Numbered from the stretch's first letter, positions 22,191 to 33,259 are shown. The stretch: DNA of 64,000 bases from Ricinus communis (GCF_019578655.1 NC_063261.1:18776216-18840215), one strand, 5' to 3'. Notes: generated by a model not told the origin, from the sequence alone. Made by a program: numbers and translations.

Positions 22191-23634
22191 TGTCAGCGCA
22201 TCCGAAAGCAAGAAATTGAATAGAAGCAGAAGCAAATGAAACTTGAATGCATAGCAATTTCCAAGTGATAAACTAACCGACAGATTTTCCAGTGTTGAAA
22301 CAGAAACTTTCAAAGTACGGTTTACAGTTCACAAAAATAAATAGATACTCAGGAGACGAAAGGAAAAGAAAATCAAGTGTATTCGTATAATTCTTGCCTA
22401 CATATTGTCAATGTTGGTTCAATGATTAAAATTTTCATTGTCCCAAACAAGAATGTAATTCTTTTAGGTAGTATTACACTATCATTCTGATCAAATTTCA
22501 TAAATCGTTCTAAGCTCTTTGTTAAATCAAATACACAATATCTTCATCATTCCAAGTTAAATATAATGTTTGTAAAGCCAAAAAAAAAAAAAAAAAAAGA
22601 AATTTCATCTTTGTAATTATGCTTTAAATTCCTTGTAACTGCTTTCATAATCTTGCTGGTTATTTGAATTGCTTAATCTTGCAAGTTAACAAGCGGCAGC
22701 GTCCAAGATCTTCCCCTTGGGAAAGCTCCCTTCACCACAAATACAATTCGACAAATCAGTGGAATACTTGTTGCAATGAAAACTTGCAAGTTTCTTAAGA
22801 CACCCTTCACCTGTGATTTAGCCCACCTATGCCATTGAATCCCCGTACCTTAACCTCAAATCTCATCTTTCACAATCTAGAGCTAATAGGTATCAACAGT
22901 TATATAATCCATTTTAATCTCCTTTCATCCTTATTCAATCTTTAGCCAAAAGACCAAAGGCCGGAGTAGATGAATTAGATTAGCTCGAGATAGTGGAAGA
23001 AACTCTTTTAGTCGACAAGAGAATATGAGACTTTTGGTCAGGGCACAATATTGCTATCATTCTAATCATGATACATTTCCCACGTAATATTTATTTTATT
23101 CATGGTTTGAGTTCATGATTAGAAAACTCTAAAAGATTCCTGACTAGGTGAGCTGTTAAAAAAGTCCACATGAGTATTCTTTTAGTCTAGAATTCTCATA
23201 TGGACCACTTCCTCCACTCTTTCAGCTACTATTGGATCTACATCTTGACCCAGGTCTAAACAAAATGCATCAAGCTCCAATAGTATGTCACTGTAGAATA
23301 AACATTTAAAAAAAATTAGAAAACTGGAACAAGTTTTACATGTGGCAAGTGGATCATATAAAAAAAAATAAAGCAAACAACATTATTACTAATAGGTATT
23401 TTGGTGACTTTCTTGCCTGAAAGAAGGCATGGAAGGAGTGAGAGTGAAGCTGAATTGCCATGAACAATGACCCAATTCATCTTTGGATTGCTACAATATT
23501 GACAACCCCTGAATATGTTGATATTGCATTTTCTTTCTTTCTTTCTTTCCCCATTTTTATGTTTGTTTCCTTAATGCTTATGTATTCTTGAATGGCATTT
23601 ATATATAAGTGAAAAGGGAAATGATAATAAATAC

Positions 23635-23835
23635 GAAAATCTCATCAAAGGATTGTAAATATCTAAATGAATTTAAAATCATTATGGTAAAGATTATTTC
23701 AGATTTCATCATAATGGCTCTAGATTATTATGAATCTCAAATCATTATAACAGAATCTAGATGAAATCTCAAATAATCTTTACTATAATGATTTTAGATT
23801 CATTTAGATATTTACAATCCTTTGATGAGATTTTC
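23635..23835. mobile_element. Fold-back MITE with 76-bp near-perfect inverted arms
   Basis: The left arm, 23,635-23,710, begins GAAAATCTCATCAAAGGATT. The right arm, 23,760-23,835, is its reverse complement with about four mismatches. The loop is 49 bp. This is the best-preserved copy of the family at 2,330, 10,013 and 20,388. It should form a stable hairpin and could be a small-RNA source. Confidence 0.8.
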
Positions 23836-25323
23836 ATATTATAGTACAATGTATTTGTTTCAATACCATGGGCACTTTTACCACAAGGAGTTCTTGTTTT
23901 GTACAGTGGTTGCATGCTCGGTGTTTCTTAAAATTAATTTCAAAATTTGAGGCTAATTATCAAAATAGATAGAATTTCTAAATAAATTTTAAATTAAAAA
24001 CGGTGAATTTAAAATGAATTCCGGTCTTAATAAATGAGCTATGTGTTAAGCATAAAACTTATCTTTAATCCTTCACTTTAAAAAACTAATTCATTTTGAT
24101 TAAACAATATGCTAAATGTTGTTAAACTAAAGTGTCCTATGTTTGTATTCAAAACCTTGAGTCAAGGAGTTGGGTAAACACTAATAACGCGGTCCGAAGT
24201 GGATTAAATATAATAATATCATCAGTATAGACATATATTTTCAAAGAAATTCCATGAATATACCATTATTTCAGGTGGTAAAAAGTTAGAATTGTAAAAC
24301 TTGAAAAGCAATAATAGTCTCATGATAATATAGCTTTAAGAAAATCACTAAATAAAATAACTTTACAAAAAACACCTTAGAAAAGGGCAAAAGATAATAT
24401 ATTCACATACTTTATTATCAATTCTTCACAGTGTAGATCAAATTCGTTGATACATGTCCGACGATGAATTCTACTTTCAATTCTATATAAATTTTTTAAA
24501 AAATAATATAAATTTCCTTACCTCGGTATTGATCTTCATGATTAAATATTATGTCGTCCTCAATTTGTAGCAGAAAAAGATCTATCAGGAATTTATTTTT
24601 TCTTTTTTCTATATGCAAGTTAAAACTGACAAATAAATCGATAAATTCTAAAATTTAAAAATACTAAGGATTTTTTATAAATTAGGAAGGACGAAACCTC
24701 TCACATATAAATAAGTAAATAAGTCTTGCTTAACACTTGAAAGGATCGGCTCACACGCCAGCTCTTCTCATATTTACTCAAAAGGAAAAAAAATCTCATA
24801 TAATAATTGATGTCGGTAAATTTATCTTAAATATAGTAAAATTAAAATTGGAGCACTTTTTACATTATATTTTGTTGAAATAAATTTTATAAATTTAATT
24901 ATAAATTTAAACTTTATTTATTTAGTTGAAATGAAAGTTCATTCCGAATTCTACTTAATAAGCTTGTAAAATTAGTAATAATTAAACTAAATTATAACAA
25001 GATAGATAAAATTTTAAATAAATTCCATATAAAAAAGTATATCAATATATTTTTACTAGACTAAAATACTCCGTTCAATATTATTTAACGCAACATACAT
25101 ATAAATTTAATTACAGAAAGAAATAAAATCTATTTATATATAAAATGAATTTCATAATAGTTTCAACCAAACATAATGCTGACATTTCTGAAAGTCTCAA
25201 ATTAGCATAAATATTCAAATATTTCCAGCTAACTACATCACATCTATTATTTTCTGCTTAAATCAATTGATATAAAGATGTAATGCACTTACCGTATGAT
25301 ATTGTATATTATTTTTCCTTTAG

Positions 25324-25385
25324 GTTGCATATGGGTCATTTTTTCCATACTAAAGGCTGAAGGATTTAAATAAACGTTCTTCTCC
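25324..25385 (+). pseudogene. SQE terminal-exon remnant, third copy, cut by plastid DNA
   Basis: After a TTTCCTTTAG acceptor it reads GTTGCATATGGGTCATTTTT and continues through AAGGCTGAAGGATTTAAATA to CTTCTCCG, where the plastid-derived insert starts. Sequence after the insert (GTCAGCAAGAAATTG) matches the continuation of the unit 4 copy at about 22,190-22,220, which fixes the insertion site. Confidence 0.7.
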
Positions 25386-25512
25386 GATGTAGCTTTTCCC
25401 CCGGAAAAGATGCCTAAATTTACAACGCTCTGGTAGTTAAGGGTCGGGATACTATTGGTCAAGAAATTAATGTGACTTGTGAAGTGCAACAATTATTAGG
25501 AAATAATCGAGT
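25386..25512 (+). pseudogene. atpB fragment in the NUPT
   Basis: Codons for DVAFPPGKMP are followed, after a one-base loss, by [20 protein letters not shown] and NNRV. This is the N-terminal domain of the plastid ATP synthase beta subunit. Only about 40 codons are present. Confidence 0.85.
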
Positions 25513-25515
25513 TCG

Positions 25516-25662
25516 GCAGGCTGCAACTCGCCTGCATGAAGCCGGAATAGCTAGTAATTGTCGGTCAGCCATACGACGGTAAATTATTTTCCGGGCCTTG
25601 TACACATCGCCCGTCACACTATGGGAGCTGGCCATGCCCGAAGTCGTTACCTTAACCGCAAG
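25516..25662 (+). pseudogene. Plastid 16S rRNA 3' fragment in the NUPT
   Basis: It contains GGCTGCAACTCGCCTGCATG, the universal GGGCCTTGTACACATCGCCC region and CCTTAACCGCAAG. Most differences from the remembered plastid sequence are C to T or G to A changes (for example ACACATCGCCC for ACACACCGCCC). It ends before the anti-Shine-Dalgarno end of the gene. It is not a functional rRNA. Confidence 0.9.
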
Positions 25663-25708
25663 TATTTACTAAAATCCCCTTTTAGAGGAGAAGGATGGAT
25701 TGTTAGTA
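25663..25708 (+). pseudogene. psbC fragment in the NUPT
   Basis: Translation [15 protein letters not shown] matches the photosystem II CP43 segment YLLKSPFGGEGWIVS, with one substitution in about 15 codons. Confidence 0.7.
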
Positions 25709-25765
25709 CCTTTCCAATTAGTCCATAAAGATCAGACACCCATATTCTAGGACCATACAACCCAG
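25709..25765 (-). pseudogene. psbB fragment in the NUPT
   Basis: The minus strand reads [20 protein letters not shown], close to the CP47 segment [20 protein letters not shown]. The fragment is inverted relative to the atpB and psbC pieces. Confidence 0.75.
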
Positions 25766-25806
25766 TTTTTGGATATTAAATGAACCTCTCTATAAGGTAA
25801 TTTTGA

Positions 25807-25880
25807 TGTGGCCGATTTCCCATCTTTTGCAATCAGTTTTGCTACAGCACCTGCAGCTCTATCTAATTGTCCACCCTTTT
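25807..25880 (-). pseudogene. rpl2 fragment in the NUPT
   Basis: The minus strand reads [20 protein letters not shown] and KSAT, matching plastid ribosomal protein L2. About 25 codons are present. Confidence 0.75.
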
Positions 25881-25899
25881 GTATCCGCCTGTTCAGTTA

Positions 25900-26060
25900 A
25901 TTCTAGCATTCACTAACATCACCGAAAACATTATTAAAATACTTTTACGAGAAGGTTTTATTGAAAATGTTAGAAAACACCAGGAAGACAACAAATTTTT
26001 TTTGGTTTTAACCCTACAATATAGAAGGAAGAGGAAGGGACCCATAGAACCAAACAAATT
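25900..26060 (+). pseudogene. rps8 fragment in the NUPT
   Basis: The plus strand reads [20 protein letters not shown], then [20 protein letters not shown], matching the N-terminal half of plastid ribosomal protein S8. Divergence increases after RKRKG. Confidence 0.8.
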
Positions 26061-26231
26061 CCAATTGTTTCGAACTTTCTCTTTTTTTTTTTGGAATTAC
26101 GACGAAACCTAGAAATCAATCACTAATCCAAATTGAGTACCTCTACAGGATAGACCTCAACAGAAAACTGAAGAGTAACGGCAGCAAGTGATTGAGTTCA
26201 ATAGCTCCTCATAGAAAATTATTGACTCTCT

Positions 26232-26430
26232 GTCAGCAAGAAATTGCATAGAAGCACATGCAAATGAAACTTGGAAGCATAACATTTTGTAAGTGATTTA
26301 CTGACAATTAAAATATTAGCTTACTGACAGATTTTCTAGAGTTGAAACAGAAATTTTCTAGATGTGCTTTGTAGTTTGCAAGATTACTTTGATATTCAGG
26401 AGCCAAAAAGGAAAATTTGTATCCACATTA
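26232..26430. repeat. Tandem unit 5, truncated
   Basis: Right after the plastid insert the spacer resumes (AAGAAATTGCATAGAAGCAC; TTAGCTTACTGACAGATTTT) and matches 920-1,070 and 22,210-22,330. The array ends near 26,430 where the PRP31 fragment starts. Confidence 0.7.
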
Positions 26431-26439
26431 TGATCAACT

Positions 26440-26870
26440 TCTTGATCTTGATTCAGAAAACCGAGACATCTCGTAGATTGCTCCTAATCTTGCTTCTCTT
26501 GCTGGCACTTTCACCGCAGCGAAGCTTATAGTAACTGCTGGTGGTCTTCCAGAGTTGGCCAGCAGACCTGCTTGTGACATTTGGCTCCTTGGTTCGAAGA
26601 AAATCGATGTTGCAGGTTCTTTCCATTGCAAATTTTCAGTTTCCTGTAGGCTATATCGACCAAACAGAGAAATGCAAGACTATACCGCCTTTTCTAAGAA
26701 AGCGTGCAAGCAGACTCCTGGCTGCAAAATCAAGCCTAGCAGCAAGTGTTGATTCTGTTAAGGGAGATTAATCAGGAAACACTGGAAGAGCACTTAAAGA
26801 ATCCTTTTATAAGAAAATTGAAAGAAGCGGAAGCTATTCTAAAACTCGAGCATGATGATACTCAACTACA
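26440..26870 (+). pseudogene. PRP31: PRP31 (U4/U6 snRNP protein) gene fragment
   Basis: PRP31 is a Nop-domain splicing factor of the U4/U6-U5 tri-snRNP. Here the plus strand reads IAPNLASLAGTFTAAKLIVT, AGGLPELASRPACDIWLLGS and KKIDVAGS, then in a shifted frame FQFPVGYIDQTEKCKTIPPF and LRKRASRLLAAKSSLAASVD. A stop follows, then GRALKESFYKKIE. This corresponds to the Nop domain up to the start of the C-terminal region. No intron is visible across the fragment, so a retrocopy is possible. Both ends are missing; it cannot encode a working protein. Confidence 0.8.
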
Positions 26871-27559
26871 TTTTGATTCACAAATCCAAGCTTTTTCTGG
26901 AATGATATGTAATTAATTTTTCATTAGTTCTATGTTAGATAGCGAGTACGTCAAAAACTGAAGAGCTAATAATTCATCTAAGATCTGTTTTGTTTCTAAA
27001 TTTTGATACATATCCTAAATTTCTGCCAATTATAGTTACTTGTTAGCTTATGTTTTCTGCTTGACCTCATTCTAGTTCACAATTAAACGTATCATAGAAC
27101 CGCATCAAACAAGAATATGAAGCCTAAAACTCAAACTGGCAAAAGGATTATATCCCTTATTGAGCTAGAATACATGTTTAAATATGCAAATCATCTTTAG
27201 AAAAAAAATCATAACCACTTGAGTGCTGTTAATGGCCACTGATTGGTATTCAACAGAAGGGCATGTACTGATATAGCAATAGCTAATAACATTTGTGCTC
27301 AAAAGAGGCATGCCTGTTATCTCACTTGTAAATTGGATCATATACTTGCTTTTAACCTGTTGTTCATAGAAGGCACAAGAATTTCCTTGCAGTTTATAGG
27401 CAACAGGAAAAAGTTCACGCTGACAGAAAGTTAGAAAAAAAAAAAAAAAAGGTTTCCCAGCTCAATGCTATTGAAATGTGTCTTAGCCAATGATAGGATT
27501 TCAGAACAGGAGACAGAGAAAAGCGTGGTGTTAGACAAAAGGATAGGACCAAAGATAAA
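26871..27559. other. Spacer, nothing recognised
   Basis: AT-rich sequence without a credible gene. ORFs here are under 70 codons and match nothing I know. The right part may belong to the degraded LINE whose RNase H tail follows. Confidence 0.4.
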
Positions 27560-27840
27560 ACAAAGCTTTTAGAAGTGAGGATTGGCATGTTTACAGGGAA
27601 GAGAATCAAATTGCTGTTTGGCTAGCGAATAAGCCCTATACTATACAAGAGGCCTTCATGAGTTGCAAGCTGTTCCTCCTGAGATTTCTCATAGGTTAGA
27701 GAGGGATATGTGGAGAGTGGCCTGGCCTAGGTTGGTGAGAGCTTAGTGTCTGGGGCTGTTTTTCTTTTTCTTTTTCTTATCCTTTCTAGTTTTTCTTGTC
27801 TGTTTGTTTTTGTTTTTCAGGTTTGAAGCAAGATATAATA
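27560..27840 (+). mobile_element. LINE-type retrotransposon 3' end (RNase H domain remnant)
   Basis: The plus strand gives WHVYREENQIAVWLANK and, after a frameshift, GLHELQAVPPEISHRLERDM, then WRVAWPRLVRA and a stop at 27,744-27,746. The REENQIAVWLA pattern (usual form REANQVADWLA) and the PP-x-x-x-L-x-x-D ending are typical of the C-terminal RNase H of plant LINEs. A pyrimidine-rich 3' tail follows (27,757-27,830). Confidence 0.55.
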
Positions 27841-28057
27841 ATTTTATTAATTTTAAATGTACATGAATTCAAGGGATGACAAGGTAAATTATCGTAAATG
27901 AAATATCGAAATATAAACTATGGTACTGACTCCACCATTTTGGGTCTTGAAGCATCCTACAAAGTCTCAATCTGGTGACCGATCTTTGGATCAGAAAATT
28001 TTCACTTCCTCATATTTCTTCCAGCCACAGTTCTCTAATTCTATACGTGCAGCTAAA
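27841..28057 (+). promoter_or_regulatory. Upstream region of the NB-LRR pseudogene
   Basis: Short AT-rich stretch leading to AAAATGGCAGAAATAG. It may contain the old 5' UTR. No defined promoter element stands out. Confidence 0.3.
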
Positions 28058-31000
28058 ATGGCAGAAATAGTCCTATCTGCAATTCTGCAGGTAATTTTTG
28101 ACAGATTAGCTTCTCCAATCCTACAAAAGCTTGGTAACTTGTGGGGTCTTAGTGACAACTTTCACAAACTGACAAGCCTTGTTAATGGCACAGGCTGTAC
28201 TTGAAGAAGCTGAAGATCAACAGGTGACCAATAAAGCTGTTAGAACTTGGTTATTCAAACTCAAGAATGCAACTTATAATGCTGAAGACGTGCTTGACAA
28301 GCTCACAGCTCTTTCAAGAAAACTTAATGTGCAAGAACCACACCAAATTCTTGGAACTTTTCAAGCAACACAGGTCAAGCTGGATGCTGATGAGGTCAGG
28401 AAGATGCTTCAGGAACTAGAAGCGCTAGCTATGGAATGTTCCGTGTTCCATTTAAGACAAGATGACATAGTCACTGTGCAATCTGATAAAAGGGAGACAG
28501 GCCCTTTCATTCTGGAATCAGAAATTTTTGGGAGGAAGGAAGATAAGGAGAAGATAGTCAAACTGTTACTGTCGAAAGAAGTAAATGTGTCGTTCATTCC
28601 TGTCATTGGAATAGGTGGACTAGGCAAGAAAAAACTTGCTCAGCTAGCATATAATGATGAAGAAGTAATGATTTTCATGATTTTAAGATTTCGGTTATAT
28701 CAGATGATTTTGATGTGAAAAGGGTAATGATGGCAGTCATTGAGCTCTCCATCTTGTCCATATTATTTGGAGGGCTTGGCTGAAGAAGATTGTTGGAAGT
28801 TATTCGAGCATCGAGCATTTCAACAGGAAGAAGAGAAGTATCAGAATCTCTTACCAATAGGAAAGGAGATTATCAAGAAATGTGGAGGCCTGCCGTTGGC
28901 TGCGAAAACGTTGGGAAGTTTGATGCGTTTCAAAAGAGGGAAAAGGAGTGGCTGTTTGTGCAGAACAGTGAGCTTTGGAAGCTGGGTGTATGCCACACTG
29001 GAGTTTTACAAGCTCTAAGGCTGAATTATCTTCATTTACCATCTCACCTCAAGGATTGCTTCTCCTTTTGCTCGATTTTTCCAAAAAGATATGAAATCCA
29101 GAAGGAAAAAGTAATCCGATGGATGGCAGCAGGCTTAATACTATCAGATGGTGCAAACAAACCGCCAGAGGTTAGAGGTGATGAGTACTTTCAGGATTTA
29201 TTGTGGATGTCTTTCTTTCAGGATACAGGAGAAGCTGGCAAAAATGGCATAAAAAGATACAGAATGCATGATATTGTTCATGATCTAGCACAATCCATCA
29301 CAAGAAAAGAGTCTGTCATACTAGAGCAAGCCTCCCTTCTGGTAATCTTGCACAAACTCGTCATTCATCTGTCATATGTGATTTTTGCTCTCCTAAGATT
29401 CCCATATCACTGTACGAAGCCAAGCACTTGCGTACCCTCATATTATTTCCACGAGGTGAATCTAATGAAACTGCTTGTATCTTAGTTACAAGTTTTCCAT
29501 ACTTACGTGTACTAGATTTGAATGTTTATGTACTTGATGAGTTGTGTTGTAGTATAAGCAATTTATTGTGCCTAAGATCTTGATCTCTCTTACACACCTA
29601 TCGGGGTCTTAGGCTATGGTACTATTGAGAAACTACCATTTTTGCAAACATTGAATCTATGTGGTTGCTATAATCTTCAGGAATTGCCTTTTATTGCAAA
29701 CATGATAAACCTAAGGCATCTCAATATAACTGGATGTGAAGCACTAACTTCCATGTCGCCTTTCTTTAATGGAAGAAGATACAGTAGCTACATTACAGAT
29801 GAGCAAAAGCTCAGGACTATATCGGGGGAAAAATTATGACAAGTCAACATTAAGTCCAATGGAGGGAGACAGAAAAGCTGCATCTGAAAAAAGCAAACAG
29901 AATCAATCACCTGGACCATCATCAAGACACCTTCTTGATCCTAATGTGGAATGCTGCCAAAGGGCTCCAACCACATCAAAATATGAAGAAACTCATCGTG
30001 GAAGGATACAAGGGAACAAGATTTCCAAAATGGATCTTGCCGAATCTGACTGAGTTTATCTTATCAACTTTGAGAACTGTAATTGTCTTCCTGTATTACG
30101 GAATGTCGTGTTTCTTTGTACTCTCTCCCTACATGGAATGCCTGCTGTGACCTACATTGGAAGAGAGTTCTATGGTGACATTACTGAAAGGCCATTCCCT
30201 TCACTCAAAGAAATTGTTCTCTGTGATTTTCCTAACTTGCAGGAATGGTTTGCTGCAGATGGAAGAGATGCCTTCCCTGTGTTGAGCAAATTGATTGTCA
30301 AAAAATGTCCGAAGCTGACTGCAGCGCCGATAGTTGAGTCTCTTCAACATTTGGAACTGCATAGCTGCAGTGCAACATTATTTAATTCCATGCATGCTCT
30401 ATCCTCCCTTAAAATCCTTGCAATTGAGAAAGTTGCAGACTTGGTATCTCTCTCAGGAGAATTTCTCACTAACAATCCTTTTCTTACTTCTCTGGAGATC
30501 ATCTCTTGCCCCAAACTTTGCTTATTTCCATCAGAATTGTGTACGCTTGCTGCACGGAAGTCATTAAAAATACGGTGGTGTGAAGTTCTATCCTCTTTGC
30601 CTCAGGGTTTTCAGAACCTTAAGGCTTTGGAGTCTTTAGAGATTACTGATTGTCACAGTATAGTTTCCATGACACACAATGGAATTGGAGGTCTGAGTTC
30701 TCTTAGAAGTTTATCCATTGAGAACTCCAGTAATTTGATTTCTCTATCATTGAGTTTGCAGAATCTCACATATCTTGAGCACTTGACCATCATGTATTGT
30801 CCAAGTCTTGTTTCTTTGCCAAAGGGTTTGCATCACCTCTCTGCTCTTCGCAGTTTAACTATCATAAGTTGTCCTCAGATTTTATCTCTTCCTGAAGAGT
30901 TGCAATGTCACAACACTGGATTGCTTAGAAATTGGGAGTTGTCATGGGTTAGTAGCCTTGCCGGAGAAACTTGGTGACGTTACTTCTCTCAGATCTTTGA

Positions 31001-31215
31001 TAATCTCAGACTGTCAAAATCTAGAACAGTTACCAGAAGGTGTGAAACTTCTGACTGCTCTACAACATCTCTCTATTCAAGCCTGTCCCAATCTCGAAGA
31101 AAGGTGCAACGAGGAGTCTGGGGAAGATCGGCTGAGAATAGCTCATGTTCCAATCAAATATATTGGATCATCTGCTGCTATGCATTTTTATGAGACAGGC
31201 AGTTCTTCAGTCTGA
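28058..31215 (+). pseudogene. CC-NB-LRR disease resistance gene (RGA type), pseudogene
   Basis: The start MAEIVLSAILQVIFDRLASP and the following AVLEEAEDQQVTNKAVRTWL are the coiled-coil (Rx-N) domain, split by a frameshift near 28,180. The P-loop at 28,608-28,640 reads GIGGLGKKKLAQL instead of the usual GKTTLAQ. After [15 protein letters not shown] the kinase-2 and RNBS-B region is deleted, and reading resumes with [17 protein letters not shown] and [12 protein letters not shown]. After another shift come RLNYLHLPSHLKDCFSFCSI, FPKRYEIQKEKVIRWM and RMHDIVHDLAQSI (MHD motif). The LRR part has several breaks between 29,340 and 30,110, then a long open stretch (30,108-30,977) of LRRs, and a last block ending GSSSV at 31,215. 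No intron was needed to read it. At least five breaks make it non-functional as an intracellular immune receptor. Confidence 0.9.
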
Positions 31216-33187
31216 AAACATAATGGTCTTGCTTTTCTTGAGCAAGTAATTCCAACTCCATCATTATTAGCTTATTTTAGTATTAAAAATGCTTTTCAAT
31301 TTACATATTCCATAATGCATAAATGATATCGATCTAGTTTCTAAAGTTCAATTGAAACTTTTCAGCCATATATCAGGTGATTGCTTGTTCTGCGATATGC
31401 TGTTAGCTCGGCTAGAAATGGAAATTCTGCTGTCATGTTGGCATCATGGCTTCCTTAACTGAATTCAGACATGAAATGGTTGACCTTCAGTACCAGAGAG
31501 TATTGGATCATGTAAGTGAACATGGATATTTTGTTTACAGATATGAATTTGATTGAACTGTACTGGGTACAAGGACATATGGCTTCTTTTTCCTTCCTAG
31601 ATTTGTGAATAACAACTGCTCATTACGGCCATGTTTAGTTCATAAACTTTCTGTATTTGCTTTGTGAACTTATTCTATCAAGATATTGATACAGATTCTT
31701 TTTCTCTTCATCCTTACTTCATAACCGGATACTAGCATTCTTTATCAACAATTGATGCCTTGAACTCTATAATTTTATAGAATCTCAATGAATGTGGGGT
31801 TTGATTACATTTGAAAATTTTTGTTCCCAATCAAAGAAAACAGTTAGAATTCTCATCTAATATATGCATTACAACAGTAAAAAATCAACTCTAATTAATT
31901 TCTCTTCTTCGAATTTTATCTTTTCAAACAGCTGGAGACGTGCAATACTTAGCGTTGTAGGGAAGAATAGTTGTTCTAACTTGTTTAATTGTTTCATATT
32001 ATTTAATTTAAAAACTTAATTGTTCTAACTTAAAGTTTAAAAGTTTAATTGAGATTTGGCAAAATGTTCGGAGATTATTCGTATTTTTTACCAAAATAGT
32101 TAACGGTAATAATAATGAAGTTGCGAAAAGGGCTTTAATTGTTTCATATTATTTAATTCAAAAAATTAATTGTCCCACCTAAAATTTCAGAGCTTAATTA
32201 AATTTGGCTAAAAATGAAGGAGTTATCCGTATTTTTTGTCTATGATATATTTATTAAATTGAACTAATGATATGTATAAATTAATTATAAAATTTAAAAT
32301 ATTATTACTTTTCTAGATTAAGTAAAAAAACATCTCTAGTTTTACTGTTTTACAATTTTAAGTATATGATTTTTGTTTTAGAGCTAAAAGACGTATATGA
32401 TTACAAATCATGAAAAAAAAAAAAAGAATTGTTATCATTAAAATTTTTTGATTTGTAAAATTCAGTCACCTTCGATCAATCATCAATATCACATTGTTTT
32501 TATCTAATAATGTGAATTTTGGAGCTTACAATCCTAATTCCATTATTTATTTATTAAATCGCGATTTAAAAAGTCACTTATCGGACGAGATCAATTTGTC
32601 AAACAACGACATTTTTGAGTTGTTAAGATATAAATCTATATTATCAAATATAAAATTATAATAATAATGTCTGACCAAAATAAAAATGATTAAATTTTTA
32701 CTAATCGATATTAATAAAAAAAATATTTTTTTATCATAATTTTTAACCATATATCTTCCTTTATTTGAAAAAATCACATACCAAGATATTTTTCTTGTAA
32801 TTATTTTTATTTTTTTTTATATAACCATTTATCTGGCGGTCTCATACACTAACAAGTAAAAATTTTTTAGTCTTTTTAAATTCTATCAAACTTTTAAAAA
32901 AAATTTAAAAATATTTTTCATCATTTGAGTTAGTATCTTCTTAAAAAATTTAATATATCAGTATATAATCCTAATTTAGAGTTGGATATGATAAGAGTAT
33001 TTCTTTTTTTTTTAACTGAAATGATATATAGTTTGATTGTATTTTGCATTATGTTATGCGGAAAATTAAACAAAAGAGTCATGAAACTTCTATTACGGAA
33101 ATACCCTCATTGTATATTCTGAAAGCAACATAATGTACCCCTCAGTGTGACAGAATCAGCCTAAACCTCTAACAGAATTCCAAAACT

Positions 33188-33188
<1 letters not shown>
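31216..33188. other. Spacer between the NB-LRR pseudogene and the MULE-derived gene
   Basis: The first 500 bp probably include the old 3' UTR. From about 31,980 there is a diverged direct repeat: TTGTTTAATTGTTTCATATTATTTAATTTAAAA (about 31,980) recurs at about 32,130. The rest (32,240-33,060) is AT-rich with no gene seen. Confidence 0.45.
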
Positions 33189-33220
<32 letters not shown>

Positions 33221-33259
33221 CCTGAGCTCTATTTCCATTTCCAAAATCTTCTGATATGG
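33189..33259 (+). promoter_or_regulatory. Likely 5' leader exon of the MUSTANG-like gene, with CT repeat
   Basis: A (CT)15 tract at 33,189-33,218 is followed by a short leader ending at GATATGG and a donor-like GTATGTG at 33,260. The coding exon begins 1.4 kb downstream, so a leader intron is inferred. CT-rich 5' UTRs are common in plant genes; three other genes in this window have CT or GA tracts in the same place. Confidence 0.4.

Larger units (their letters stand above)
22117..25323. repeat. Tandem unit 4, the cleanest unit (about 3.2 kb)
   Basis: It runs from one SQE terminal exon to the next, with the shared spacer blocks and one MITE and without other large insertions. It therefore gives the best estimate of the repeat period. 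Apart from the SQE exon and the MITE I see nothing coding in it. Confidence 0.7.
25386..26231. other. Nuclear plastid DNA insertion (NUPT), mosaic of at least six plastid fragments
   Basis: An 846-bp insert replaces about 7 bp of the SQE exon remnant. From left to right it contains pieces of atpB (+), 16S rRNA (+), psbC (+), psbB (-), rpl2 (-), rps8 (+) and a last stretch (about 26,085-26,231) that looks plastid-like but that I could not assign. The source loci are far apart in plastomes, so the fragments were joined before or during insertion. Each piece carries nuclear decay. Confidence 0.85.

Noticed and set aside
25516..25662. Functional rRNA gene
   Set aside because: Only about 147 bases of the 16S 3' region are present, with decay, inside a string of other plastid fragments.
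130..26430. Functional triterpene biosynthetic cluster
   Set aside because: All SQE pieces are broken remnants and no cyclase, P450 or transferase gene is present in the window.
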